Shown here: piece by piece, positions 1 to 10,990 of the stretch
How the letters are laid out: each line of letters begins with the position of its first letter
Position numbering within the stretch: the first letter of the stretch is position 1
From: Hofstenia miamia
Lineage: Eukaryota; Xenacoelomorpha; Acoela
Reading direction: 5' to 3'
Length of the DNA: 64,000 nucleotides
Assembly: GCA_004352715.1 (NCBI GenBank)
Contig: SCFE01000022.1
Location: forward strand, 2,443,196 to 2,507,195
Position numbers and translations under genes: made by a program
The notes under the pieces: generated by a model
The model's database searches: none
Seen by the model: only the letters and a program-made list of their open reading frames with translations
What the model was told of the DNA's origin: nothing

Positions 1-896
1 GTTTATGCATGGAACGCCTATATGAGTATTGAATTGATTAGATCTTTTTTATGTGTTTTAAAATTTAGTTCAATATTCAAGCCCGCGTAAACCAGTACTC
101 CAAAAGAACATTTCATCTTGATGGTGGCATTTTTCTTCTGCCCTTACTGTAATGTTGCCATAAATTGTTAAAAGAAGGTATTTTGTTTTTTTTAATAGAT
201 TTTATTTGTTTAGACTTCGTTGGGTTGAAATGAAAAATAATCACTACGTTGTTCTTAAAATTTTGCGTAGGTTATAAAAAATTCCAGAGAAGCAAAAAAT
301 GCAAATTTTTTTCCGTAAAATGGAACAAAATGCGAATAAACCGAAAACGAAGGCGAAATTTTGTAATATTTTTTGCGAAAAATAGTGGCCCAGGTTCCAG
401 GAGATTTGGCAATAGCCCCAAATTGTCCAATCTAAATTACAACGCAGAGAAGCCTTCAGTAAATTTGAAGTTGTTATGACAACGCTTTCCGAAACAAACT
501 TAGGTAAACTTGTGTTTTGTGCATTGTACACTTGAAGAAATGTAATTATATTTATCTCGAAATAATGTTTTTAGGCACATATTTTAGCACATATTTGAAC
601 AACGTAGAACACATTTTATATTACATATTCTACCCATTTTGTAACATAAAATTGACAGATCTACCAATAAGTTCCACTATATTAAGGCTGTTTTTTAATT
701 TTTGAGTGGCCGCCCTAGAGCCTAGCAATTTGTGATTTTATTTGTGCATATTAGCAACAAGTCCAGTGGTATTGTGAGAATAAATGGTTTTGATCGTTGA
801 AGCAGTTATTGCAACACCAATTGTTTCCGTTTCCTCAATAATTGCAATTTGCAAGCCCACAATTATTGCAAAATATTGTATTGCAATAATTTATGG
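1..896. other. AT-rich sequence, no gene recognised
   Basis: Short open frames on both strands show no domain or motif I recognise. The last 110 bases before the gap are rich in ATTGCA-type words. Nothing else can be supported here. Confidence 0.5.
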
Positions 897-1896
897 NNNN
901 NNNNNNNNNNNNNNNNNNNNNNNNNNNNNNNNNNNNNNNNNNNNNNNNNNNNNNNNNNNNNNNNNNNNNNNNNNNNNNNNNNNNNNNNNNNNNNNNNNNN
1001 NNNNNNNNNNNNNNNNNNNNNNNNNNNNNNNNNNNNNNNNNNNNNNNNNNNNNNNNNNNNNNNNNNNNNNNNNNNNNNNNNNNNNNNNNNNNNNNNNNNN
1101 NNNNNNNNNNNNNNNNNNNNNNNNNNNNNNNNNNNNNNNNNNNNNNNNNNNNNNNNNNNNNNNNNNNNNNNNNNNNNNNNNNNNNNNNNNNNNNNNNNNN
1201 NNNNNNNNNNNNNNNNNNNNNNNNNNNNNNNNNNNNNNNNNNNNNNNNNNNNNNNNNNNNNNNNNNNNNNNNNNNNNNNNNNNNNNNNNNNNNNNNNNNN
1301 NNNNNNNNNNNNNNNNNNNNNNNNNNNNNNNNNNNNNNNNNNNNNNNNNNNNNNNNNNNNNNNNNNNNNNNNNNNNNNNNNNNNNNNNNNNNNNNNNNNN
1401 NNNNNNNNNNNNNNNNNNNNNNNNNNNNNNNNNNNNNNNNNNNNNNNNNNNNNNNNNNNNNNNNNNNNNNNNNNNNNNNNNNNNNNNNNNNNNNNNNNNN
1501 NNNNNNNNNNNNNNNNNNNNNNNNNNNNNNNNNNNNNNNNNNNNNNNNNNNNNNNNNNNNNNNNNNNNNNNNNNNNNNNNNNNNNNNNNNNNNNNNNNNN
1601 NNNNNNNNNNNNNNNNNNNNNNNNNNNNNNNNNNNNNNNNNNNNNNNNNNNNNNNNNNNNNNNNNNNNNNNNNNNNNNNNNNNNNNNNNNNNNNNNNNNN
1701 NNNNNNNNNNNNNNNNNNNNNNNNNNNNNNNNNNNNNNNNNNNNNNNNNNNNNNNNNNNNNNNNNNNNNNNNNNNNNNNNNNNNNNNNNNNNNNNNNNNN
1801 NNNNNNNNNNNNNNNNNNNNNNNNNNNNNNNNNNNNNNNNNNNNNNNNNNNNNNNNNNNNNNNNNNNNNNNNNNNNNNNNNNNNNNNNNNNNNNNN
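897..1896. other. assembly gap (1,000 N)
   Basis: Exactly 1,000 N, a conventional placeholder length, so the true distance is unknown. Open frames running through it are artefacts. Confidence 0.99.
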
Positions 1897-3904
1897 CTCA
1901 AATGAATGTTTGTTCGCTAATTAAAAAAAAAAAGTCCATCTCTCCAAAAACGCCTCTCATACACACATCATTGTGTAAAGGTAAGATATATTTCTGTGTT
2001 TATATTTGTGTATACGATTTTAAAAAATATAGGAAAATAACCAATACTATTTAGACCGTCGTCTCCTACAATTTCAAGATGTTCTGTCTATTGAAATGGG
2101 AAAAACGTGACTACCTCAAAAACCGATCATAACAAAAGGTATAATTGATTTTTAATCCACCTAATAAAATTAATGACGATATTTTAGCTCGCGTGCGTCT
2201 AGTTGTTATTCTGTCAGTTTGTGAGAAGATTAATGCATATGGTCACTATGCCAACGCCTTAGAGAGATGAAATCCGCTTGCTGATGGAATCCCATGGTTA
2301 ACAAAATCGATGCATTTCTTTGATAGTGTGCACTATTTGAAAAACCGGATTTATAAAAGATGGCATGAGAACAAAACACAATTCACGGGATGTATTTATT
2401 TAATTTTTTAAAATGATCGTAATTATATGCTATTAAATTTTTTACTAATTTCATTATATTTTAAAACATGGTGACTAAATCTCGACTTAGATTAAACACA
2501 TGATGAACAACCCCGGCGATGCATGAAGGGTTGGTGGTGGAGAAATACACATTATCAGATGAAATACCAGATGTATGGTTTGAAAACAAACTAAAAAAAT
2601 AGACAAATTTTTAGTGTAATTTACCATTGTTATTATAAATTTTAGAATATATACGCGTTTTGTCTTGTTTTAAAATGTGGGCTTTTAACAAAGCTCGCTT
2701 AAATATTTTAATTTTTATATTTTTGAAAATGTGTTTTAAAAACGCTATTTTTTATTGTCTTCTTTCTGACGGTGTTATTATACATTAAACTGTCGTAATC
2801 TCCTTTGTTTAAAACTTACGAATGCGTTATCGAAGAATAGTTTTGCATAGCGAAATTGAATATTTTTACTTGTATATAAAATTTTTTTACCTATTTACGA
2901 GTCATTGTATTTTTAACATTAATTGCTATAGCGAAAATGCGATCTCTTGTTGGTTAATTTGTTCTACCTGTATTATCTTCAAATAGTTTGTTTTCCCAAA
3001 ACGAATTAAACACGGNCGTTATCGAAGAATAGTTTTGCATAGCGAAATTGAATATTTTTACTTGTATATAAATTTTTTTTACCTATTTACAAGTCATTGT
3101 ATTTTTAACATTAATTGCTATAGCGAAAATGCGATCTCTTTTTGGTTAATTTGTTCTACCTGTATTATCTTCAAATAGTTTGTTTTCCCGAAACGAATTA
3201 AACACGGTTCATGTAAGCAATCGAAATATGGAAAATTGATAGCATTGACGGAAACGAAAATGTGTGATAACAAGGAATATTTTACAAAATGCGAAATTTG
3301 TTTTTGAAAGTTTTACCAAATTATACATGTAAGCTTCTCGAAATTATGAAATGTAATGTGTTATAACCTGGTATTTATTAACATGGCGTAATGCAAACAA
3401 ATGTGATATTTATCAAAGTGGAATTAGTCATGCCAAAAAAGTGGCCCTAACATGTAAATCAATTAAAAGCATTCTAATTGAAATCCAACAGTAGACATAC
3501 TTAAAAATATGTGACGTCACTGAAAATCCATTAGCGGAAATGTCAATCAACTGATGAGTCACTAAAAACACTCATCAATATCGCAGAGGTCAAAATGTCA
3601 GTTTGTGGAACCAAGCCTGTTTTATGTACACTACTATAATGGAAATTCATACAGCGAGAATATCACCAGCTTCTTAGCTAATAACATTTGATCAAATCCA
3701 GATAATGTTGGGATCTTTGCTTGATCGCCTGCAGTTGATTATAGAAAGTGATGGTGGCCACATTGAATGGCATTTAGTAAACCCAATCCATATTACTTTC
3801 TGTTTGTTAGAAAATAAAAATTTGCATTAAATGAAATTCATTTACTTTTATAGCGACTTTTGGGACTCCCTATACTTGTATGCCCTAAATTATAATAGAA
3901 TTAA
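1897..3904. other. intergenic, no gene recognised
   Basis: AT-rich DNA with no credible coding frame on either strand. It contains the unmerged contig overlap at 2,825-3,207, listed separately. Confidence 0.5.
2825..3207 (+). repeat. 191-bp direct duplication around a single N
   Basis: Bases 2,825-3,015 and 3,017-3,207 are the same sequence with a handful of substitutions, and a lone N at 3,016 separates them. Both copies start CGTTATCGAAGAATAG and end AAACACGG. Two abutting near-identical copies joined by one N are best explained as overlapping contig ends, possibly two haplotypes, that were not merged. I infer that only one copy exists in the genome. Confidence 0.85.
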
Positions 3905-5129
3905 CATTTTTCTTCTACTGATGCTCTTATCCAAGCAACTGAACACTGGAGGAATTTCCTAGATAAAAAAAACTATGTCGCAATTGCTTGCTTAGATATT
4001 TCTAAAGCTTTTGACTCAATCAATCATAAAATATTATACGAAAAACTAAAACATATAGGTATGGATAATGATAGTGTTCGCTTTATAACAAATTATCTTA
4101 CAAATAGAATTCAACGGGTAAAAGCCAATAAAGTTTATTCGAATTGGCTTCCTATCAAAAATGGTATACCGCAGGGAACTATTCTAGGCCCACTACTATT
4201 TAATATTTATATAAATGATATGAAGTATCATACCAAGACCAATCTCATACAATATGCAGATGATACCTGTGTATTTTATGCAGACAAATCTGATGATAAG
4301 GCAATAAATGAAATTGAGTTAACCTGTCGATCATTATGCAATTACTTTTCAATGCATAAATTACGAATTAATGCCGAAAAAACTGAATTTTGTTTACTTA
4401 AGCCTCATAATTTTGAAAAAAATCGTCCTAAAAAAATTTTAATAGTAAAAAATACCAAAATTCCCGAAGTTACTTCTTTTAAATATTTAGGGGTTACTTT
4501 TGACTCAAATTTATTATTTAATGAACATGTTAAATCATTACAAAAGAAAATTGCTATTGGTATAAAAACAATAGGCCACGTTCTAAGGCAACTACCAGAA
4601 AATGCAATTGTACAACTTCTCCATTCATTGGTAATTAGCCACTTTAATTATAGTAGTATTCTATTTTCAAACATACGCGAAGAACTAATTAAAAAGCTCG
4701 AAACTCAATATAAATGGGCCATTAATGTTTGTAAACGAAGATCTAGTGCTTTAAAAAAATATATTTATAAATCAATCCCAAGTCCTAAGCAGTTAATTCA
4801 AATAAATACCGCCACTAAATTTTATAAAATTGTAAAATTGCTTCCACCCTATAATTGCATAAAAATCCCAGAATTTTCGAACAAGATCAACGAAAGAACA
4901 AAAAGATTTACTGTAAACAAGTATAAATCTAAAATAAAACGAAATTCTTTTATAAATAATGCAATAAGGCAATGGAATGAATTTCCCCGAGATCAAATGT
5001 ATTAAAAATGTAAAACACTTTCGCAAACGTGTTAAGAAATTAATTCTAAAGCAAAAGTTCATCTGTGGAAAAGCTTGGATAGGCTACAAATTTTATAATA
5101 CTGATTATACTACTACTACAAAACTATAA
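3905..5129 (+). pseudogene. LINE ORF2 fragment: reverse transcriptase palm, thumb and C-terminus
   Basis: In order, the reading shows SSTDAL (RT block 2), LDISKAFDSINH (block A with the first catalytic Asp), NGIPQGTILGPLLF (block B), QYADDTCVF (catalytic YADD box) and FKYLGVTFDSNLLFNEHV (thumb). The frame is open from about 3,905 to a stop at 5,003-5,005. A one-base shift just before that stop restores the family C-terminus, which contains KAWIGYKFYN and ends at 5,127-5,129. The endonuclease and ORF1 are missing and there is a frameshift, so this copy is dead. It would have acted with an APE-type endonuclease to copy LINE RNA at a nicked chromosomal target. Confidence 0.88.
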
Positions 5130-5284
5130 TATCCGTAGCCTAAAATGACGCTTTTCCTGTATATATTTCATGACTTTTTTTTATTATTTTTGTACATTAT
5201 TGACGCTATTTAGAGAACTTATCAGTTTCTGAAATTGTAAATAAAAGTCTCTAAATATAGAAAATCTTATCCTATCTTATCTTA
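3905..5284 (+). mobile_element. 5'-truncated non-LTR retrotransposon (CR1/L2/Jockey-like LINE)
   Basis: The element starts abruptly inside a reverse transcriptase, at the region equivalent to RT block 2, which is typical of incomplete target-primed reverse transcription. It keeps the C-terminal ORF2 tail, a short 3' UTR with AATAAA-like sequence, and ends in a pentanucleotide tail (ATCTT/ATCCT units, 5,265-5,284). Related C-terminal tails with a GYKFYN motif occur at 12.5-13.4 kb and, inverted, at 55.4-56.2 kb, so this is a resident family. The clade within the CR1/L2/Jockey group cannot be fixed by eye. Confidence 0.85.
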
Positions 5285-5730
5285 GGGAATTAAGTTAAAT
5301 TTCAGTTTCGTCTTGATTTAAAAATCTTTTTACTTTTAATATTATAAAGAAGTTTCTCATTGATCTTTTATAAACCTGAGCAATATCTTTTTATGTGAAA
5401 ACTTGTTATTTATGGTAAATCCAATTTTATATTATATATTATCGACAAATTTTCTCTTTAATGGTATAATCATTTCCGTGGACTTTTCATAATTAACTTC
5501 AAATTTGTTTTCTTCATACCAAGATTTGATCTTTTTATAAATTGAATGTGCTAAGTTTATATTTCAAGCGTTGGAAGACAAATCAATGTATCATCAGAGT
5601 ATTTAATAATAGAAACATTCGTAATATTTATAGATTCACAATTTAAAGAATCAATACATATATTGAACAGAAATGGGCCACAAACAGAACCTTGAGGAAC
5701 ACCTTTGTTGATTAGAGAGAGAGAGAGAGT
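5285..5730 (-). pseudogene. 3' part of an older LINE reverse transcriptase, split by a nested LINE
   Basis: Read on the minus strand, 5,557-5,716 gives INKGVPQGSVCGPFLFN followed by IIKYSDDTLICLP, which are RT block B and the catalytic [YF]xDD box. After a frameshift, thumb-like sequence containing KSWYEENKFEVNYEKS continues to about 5,400 and then decays. The matching upstream RT blocks lie at 9.33-9.78 kb, on the far side of the LINE at 5.73-9.32 kb. I infer one old LINE cut in two by a younger insertion. A short GA/CT run marks the junction near 5,713-5,730. Confidence 0.78.
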
Positions 5731-5822
5731 ATATATTTGACTTTTTGCGACCCTGAGGTCGAATATACAAAGTTCAAAAATAAACCAAAATGAAATTAAC
5801 AAAAGTTATTATTATTATGATT

Positions 5823-8533
5823 TTATAGCATTTCTTTTGATGATTGGACTGCAAAGCTGTTTAACAATCTGTTTGTTCTAGCACGTATTGTGTAATTGCG
5901 AGTATTTCGGAAATTATAGTTTGTTCGTTTTAATTTTGGAATAAAATAATGAAGTGGATGTTCTGGCCTTTCAAGGTTTTTCCATATTGATTTACAATGC
6001 ATTTCTCTACGTTTATTAAGAGCTAAACATTGTAGATCAATGCACGCTTCCATATAATTTAACGATGGTCTTATGATTTTAAAGGCACGTCTCTGAATAC
6101 GTTCAATTGAGGCAATCTCCTTTTGAGTTAAGGCATAATTCCAAACAGGAGAGCAATATTCTAATATTGGTCGAATCATGGTCTTATAAATTAAAACTAA
6201 TTCTGAAATTGATGCACCTGATCTTTTTAGGAGTGTAATACAGTGAAGTCTTTTTGCTGCTTTTTTAACAATGTAATTCGTATTTTCTGTCCATTTTAAA
6301 TTATTTTGTAAGACAACACAAAGAAGCTTGAACGATTTTACTCGTTCAATTTGAATATTTTCTATATAAATTTCAGTTGGTAATAAAAAAGACTTTAATG
6401 GACAAATAGTTAATTCTTTTGTTTTGTTAAAATTTATTTTCATAAGAGAATCTTTACTCCAATTGTTAACGGAAGATACAAGTGACACTGATTTAGATGG
6501 AGTTTCACGATGGCATACTTCCCATGCTGTTGTATCATCAACGTATTTGACTCGGTCATCCCAATTTATTAAAAGTTTATTTACAAATAAAATAAATAAC
6601 CAAGGCCCCATTTTTGTTCCTTGAGGAATTCCTGCACATAATTTCTTCCACAATGACGTCGTGCCACAAGGTAATTTCACGCGTTGACATCTTTTAGTTA
6701 GAAATGATATTATCCATTGAATAGTAATGGTGTTAATTCCAATTTCAAACAAACGTTCTATCAATAATGGGTGACTAATCAAATCAAATGCTTTCTTGAA
6801 ATCAAATAAAAAATTCTAAGATATGTTCCTTGATTTTCTATATGGTTAATCCACTGCTGAGTGATATGCAAAAGGGCTGAAACAGTTGATCTTCTAGGGA
6901 TAACACCAAATTGCTTTTCATCTAGATTACAAATTATTTTATCTATTATTTCTTTTTCAAGTAGTATGCTTTCAGCAATTTTTGATATTGAGTGCGTTAT
7001 AGATATTGGTCGTAGATCTTTCGTTGGAGAACTTACAGGTTTAGATTTTACTACACATGAAACATTTGCACAAGTAAATGGGGTTGCGCAACCAACTTTA
7101 AATGACATATTTAATAATATTGAAATTGGTTTTGCAAATTCATAAGAAAATTCACGTAATAGCCAATTTGGTAAAATATTGCCATAAATATCAGGACCAG
7201 ATGTCTTATGTATATCTAGTTTTCTGAGTAATAAGAAAACTTCATACTCAGAAACACTTACAGGAGTCGAATTTTCAATTTCATGTGCATTCATAGAATT
7301 TGACAAAAGTGGTTCATAGTCGGACGTAATTTCAACGAACTCATCATTTATGTAGTTTGCTAATGTTGTTGGATCAAGCTTGGATAAATTTTTTGAAAAA
7401 TTTATTTGATTATATGGATTATCAGTTGTGAATCCACTTAAATTTTTTATTGATTTCCACCAAGTTCTTGGATTAGTTTTTTGAAAATCTGCAATGCGAT
7501 TTTTAAAATGCATTTTTCGCGACTGTCTTAATTTCCTGTTAATTTCATTCCTTATTCTTCTGAATTTATTATTGTTACCTATACGCAATGCACGCTGACG
7601 CGCAGTAATCAATTTGCAGATTTCTTTAGAAACCCAAGGTTTATGATTAGGGTATAATTTTACAGTTTTCATTGGAAAGCATGAATTAAATAGATGGTTA
7701 ATAGTTTGAGAAAATATTTCCCATTTTTCATTAAATGATAAATTATCATCACAACAAAACCACCAATCTTTTGCAGTTAGATATTTCCCAAACTTGAATT
7801 TATTATACTGTGATTTGCATCTAACTTGAACTAATCTAGGTTTTCGAATAGAATATTTGGCCTCTAAAAATACAGATTGATGACGACATCCACCTATGTT
7901 AGGCTGACATATAGCGTTTTTGAATAAATGTGGTAAATTAGTGAAAATCTTATCCAGAGTATTTCTTCCGTGTGTTGGAAAATTAACCATCTGTCTTAAT
8001 TGAAATTCTGTATGTAGAAAACCTGTATTTAATTGATTAAAATCACCAGCAAGGATTATTGCATAATTTTGGTATTGGTGTAATAATTGTTCAAATATTA
8101 ATTGAAGATATTTTCTTATTTTTCCATTTTCTTCACTAGACCAATATGGATGGTATATTACACCGCATATGTATCCATTTATGCCGCGTGGTGATCTCGA
8201 TGGATTTATAATGATCCAGAGAGCTTCAATATCTTCATATCCATTATTAATATTTGGCAAATATTTATAGTAAGATAGATCAGACTTTACTTGAATCATT
8301 ACACCACCACCAGATTTGTCGTATTCTGATTTTTTACGGTCATTCCTTTCTATAATATAACCTGGGAGAGAAACAGCGTTGTCAAAAATATTATACGTTA
8401 GGTGAGTTTCAACTAAGCATATAATATCTGGATTTAATGAGGATATTATTGCATATAATTCATCCATTTTAAATTTAATTGATTGCACATTTGATAAAAA
8501 AATAGAAGGTATGAAATTACTTTGCTTTTTTAG
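5823..8533 (-). pseudogene. LINE ORF2: APE endonuclease plus reverse transcriptase, one frameshift
   Basis: Beyond the ORF1 TGA the frame reads LSNVQS (endonuclease Asn motif), then DIICLVETHL with the catalytic Glu (about 8,410), SGGGVM, ILAGDFNQ (about 8,040) and TLDKIF. After a basic linker come KTSGPDIYG and LRPISIT (RT blocks 0-1, near 7,000) and a block 2 ending in RRSTVSALL. One base is missing from a T-run near 6,817. The other frame then supplies FDFKKAFD (block A), AGIPQGTKMGPWLF (block B) and KYVDDTT (catalytic box, 6,534-6,545), followed by the thumb and a C-terminus ending at 5,823. The endonuclease nicks target DNA and the RT copies LINE RNA there. Apart from the frameshift, every core motif is present, so the copy is recently inactivated or carries a sequencing error. 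Confidence 0.85.
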
Positions 8534-8536
8534 TCA
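8528..8536 (-). promoter_or_regulatory. candidate stop-codon readthrough site (TGA CTA AAA) joining ORF1 and ORF2
   Basis: On the minus strand ORF1 ends GAC TGA CTA AAA AAG and the same frame stays open into the ORF2 endonuclease. UGA followed by CUA is an established leaky context in alphaviruses and in several animal readthrough genes. No ATG occurs between the TGA and the endonuclease Asn motif (SNVQS); the first ATG lies downstream of it. I infer that ORF2 is made by readthrough. Reinitiation or a non-AUG start cannot be excluded. Confidence 0.55.
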
Positions 8537-9214
8537 GTCGATGGACACTAGATTGTTATCAATGTAGAGCTTAAGATTTCGGATCTTTATACGTGCTTTC
8601 TCAATTCCTTCCTTATGTATTAATGAATAACGCTTTGCTAAAATTTTCTTTTCAATTTCTCGATCTTTAGAACTAAGCATTTGTTTTATAAATATATTTG
8701 CGCCCAATTCTTTAACTTTGAAAGCATTTGCAAGAAAAATGCGTTTAGTCCAAGCATTTTTAAATTTAAGCATAATTGGTCTTTTGTTTCCATTTCTAAA
8801 TTTACCCAAACGTGCGTAATCGTATAAATCATTAAAATCTAAATCCAATGTATGAAATATTTGCATTATCATTTTTTTATCATCTTCCATTTTACTTGAA
8901 AAAGTAGCATCTCTTTCTTGAATACCAAAAATAAGAACTGAATTTAGATTTTCATTTTTTTCATTTCGAGTGTCTTTTTCATAAGATTGAATTGAACTAT
9001 TTTTCCTCTCATTATCGTTTTTAATGCACGAATTTGGTAAAGAGAGATCATTTAACTTTTTCGAAAAACTTTCAATAGAAGATCTGAAATATTCGATTTG
9101 TTTTTCCAAATTTTGTATTTTGGTGTCAAATGGATTAAATTGTAATGTAGATGTTCGATAGGATGTAATTATTGATTTTAAGGCATTTTGTGCTTCACGG
9201 TGACTTAATTTCAT
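8534..9214 (-). CDS. LINE ORF1 protein (coiled coil plus RRM-like domain)
   Basis: A 226-residue basic protein. Residues 1-75 are helical with heptad-like spacing, as in trimerising LINE ORF1 coiled coils. Residues 90-160 carry VLIFGIQERD, a KMEDDKKMI segment and ARLGKFRNGNKRPIMLKF, the layout of the RNA-recognition-type domain in ORF1 proteins. The end is Lys/Arg-rich. By family knowledge, the protein binds LINE RNA and forms the ribonucleoprotein. The ATG at 9,212-9,214 is the first in frame after an upstream TAA. The frame ends at TGA (8,534-8,536), and ORF2 continues in the same frame immediately beyond it. Confidence 0.8.
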   Translation of the reverse strand: MKLSHREAQNALKSIITSYRTSTLQFNPFDTKIQNLEKQIEYFRSSIESFSKKLNDLSLPNSCIKNDNERKNSSIQSYEKDTRNEKNENLNSVLIFGIQERDATFSSKMEDDKKMIMQIFHTLDLDFNDLYDYARLGKFRNGNKRPIMLKFKNAWTKRIFLANAFKVKELGANIFIKQMLSSKDREIEKKILAKRYSLIHKEGIEKARIKIRNLKLYIDNNLVSID

Positions 9215-9329
9215 TACTTGAAAATCAGTAAGTTCAAAAATTTAAGCCTTCTGGTAAAACCATTTTTAATGTAATTAAGATGTAATATTTTCAATTTTAA
9301 AATATAAACGTAAGAATTTCCTACCGTTT

Positions 9330-9775
9330 TCTGCAGTTCCCACCATATACAAAAGTCTGTTATTATATTTAACCATTTGCTGCCTATCACCAATGAAACC
9401 ATCAAACCAATTAATGATGTGCGTATTTACATGTGTTATATTGTTTAACTTTTCAAATAAAATGTAGTGATTTACATTGTCAAAGGCTTTCTTGATATCA
9501 AGGCTGATCTTACAGAATCATAATTTCCATTTTATATGACTGAATTCTGTTTTGTAATTCGACAACGGCATTGTTTTTGTTCCATTTGTTCGTAATCCCT
9601 GCTAAATTATTTTTAAATGTCTATCTTTGATGTGAACATTGAATACAAGTTTTTCAAAAGTTCTTGACGATATTGAAGTAATGCTAATTGGTCTAAAATT
9701 ATACAGTTTAGACGGTTGGGATATTGGAATTGATATTATTATAGCAGTTTTCAGCTTCTTGCTCTGTTGTAGTTA
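9330..9775 (-). pseudogene. 5' part of the older, interrupted LINE reverse transcriptase
   Basis: Minus-strand translation gives LKTAIIISIPISQ, then LYNFRPISITSISSRTFEKL (RT blocks 0-1), a decayed stretch with stops, and DIKKAFDNVNHYILFEKL (block A) followed by NWFDGFIGDRQQMVKYNN. Sequence similarity stops just before block B. Block B and the SDD box of a matching type are found at 5.56-5.72 kb. The family differs from the nested LINE: block A reads KKAFDNVNH here and KKAFDLISH in the insert. Confidence 0.78.
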
Positions 9776-9869
9776 TCTCAGCTTGTAACAATGGATTTCC
9801 AGAAGTGTGAGATATGGTGTTTTTATTTATAATGGTCTTATTGATGATGTTCTACCAACAACTAAGTTT

Positions 9870-10115
9870 TTCAAAATAATCAAAATCCCACAGCCATTCT
9901 ACAAACAACTAAGGAAAGAAAATAATTGTGAATTTAAGTTTGTCATTTGCACATGTGCATTAGCTTTAACATCTGTTGCATTAAAAAAAATTCCCACAGC
10001 CATTCTATTAACAACGAAAATTTCAAAAATAAACAAATTCTCACAACTGTTCAATAAATAACTAAGAGAAGAAATAAACAAATTTCCACTACTTTTCTAT
10101 AAACAACTAAGATTT
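9870..10115 (+). repeat. degenerate tandem repeat, about four copies
   Basis: Variants of AATTCCCACAGCCATTCTAT followed by AACAACTAAG recur four times at irregular spacing of about 45-75 bases. The copies differ by many substitutions, so the array is old. No coding role is visible. Confidence 0.5.
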
Positions 10116-10261
10116 CAATAGGCAAAAATTATTTGAAACATTTCAAAATAAGTATGATGTTTTTCAAAAATGATTATGCAAGTTCAAAACATTATTTTCA
10201 TTTAAAAAACGAATTTTCCATTTTAAGACTTTGAAAATGCATGCTATTTAAAAAATCTTAT

Positions 10262-10440
10262 ATCAACCATATATATATATAATAATAATATATATAATAT
10301 ATGAATCAAAAGCAATTTTTTGCAAAAAAAATCTTGGTACAAGACTATAAACTAAAAACTATTTAAAAAATAATAGTAACATATACATATATAATTGTGT
10401 GGTGTGTGTTTGTTGGGGATTTGTGTGTGTGTGTGTACAT
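10262..10440. repeat. microsatellites (TA/AAT and GT runs)
   Basis: A TA/AATAAT run lies near 10,265-10,302 and a GT-rich run at 10,395-10,437. The GT run lies just beyond the 3' end of the minus-strand LINE relic at 10.45-10.99 kb and may derive from its tail. Confidence 0.75.
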
Positions 10441-10449
10441 TATCTAGGA

Positions 10450-10990
10450 TCATACGAAATTTTCGAAGGAGTGTAGTGTATTATTGTCATTAAGTATGCA
10501 TTGTCTGTGAAAGAGGAATGTTCGCACTTTTTTTCTAAATTTTTGTAGTTTCCATTTTAATTTCATGGTCTAAGTTATTCCAAATTTTAGTTGCTATGTG
10601 GTGAAAACTATTTGAATGTTTATCTAAGCATAAAAATTTTTGAGAACGTTCATTTAACTTAATATATTGTTTTAAAAATGAAAGAGAAGGTGTACCAGAT
10701 TTACACTTAAATAATATTGATACCATATGCATTTCAATTCTGTAATAATGAGCTAATATTTTATATTGAATTTGATAGAGGGATGAAATGTCATATTTTT
10801 GCGCAAAGTTAAGTTTTTTAAGATACCAATTGAAAGTTTTAGACAGAAGGATGCGATATTTTGAATTTATGTTTGTAAAGAGAAATGAGCAATATTGAAA
10901 ATGAGATAAACAAAAAGAATTTATTGTTTGTGATATATATTTGAGACGTTTCGCAGATGGTAAAGATACATAACTCCATAAGCCACTTTT
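10450..10990 (-). pseudogene. LINE ORF2 C-terminal relic
   Basis: The minus strand is open from about 10,990 to 10,535. It reads LPSAKRLKYISQTINS, then SHFQYCSFLF (the position of the S-H-x-x-Y-C motif C-terminal to LINE thumbs), a YYRIEMHMVSILF segment and IATKIWNNLDHEIK (the WN-L motif). A frameshift near 10,535 leads to QKFRKKVRTFLFHRQCI and a stop near 10,450. This order is the conserved C-terminal third of CR1/L2-type ORF2 proteins. No palm domain is left. It resembles the relic at 25.66-26.05 kb. Confidence 0.72.

Larger units (their letters stand above)
5731..9320 (-). mobile_element. nearly complete LINE with ORF1 and ORF2, nested inside an older LINE
   Basis: A minus-strand element with ORF1 (8,534-9,214), an APE endonuclease plus reverse transcriptase ORF2 (5,823-8,533), and a short 3' UTR running to an ATT-rich and CT-repeat junction near 5,730. 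Its open frames are much better preserved than any other LINE here: ORF1 is uninterrupted and ORF2 has one frameshift, so this insertion is young relative to its neighbours. RT blocks reading GIPQGTKMGPWLF and KYVDDTT suggest the L2/CR1 group. The ends are approximate because I could not recognise a target-site duplication. Confidence 0.85.

Noticed and set aside
784-2054. Long open frames across the N gaps (897-1,896, 40,001-41,000, 59,913-60,912, 62,629-63,628)
   Set aside because: They are open only because N codons are not stops.
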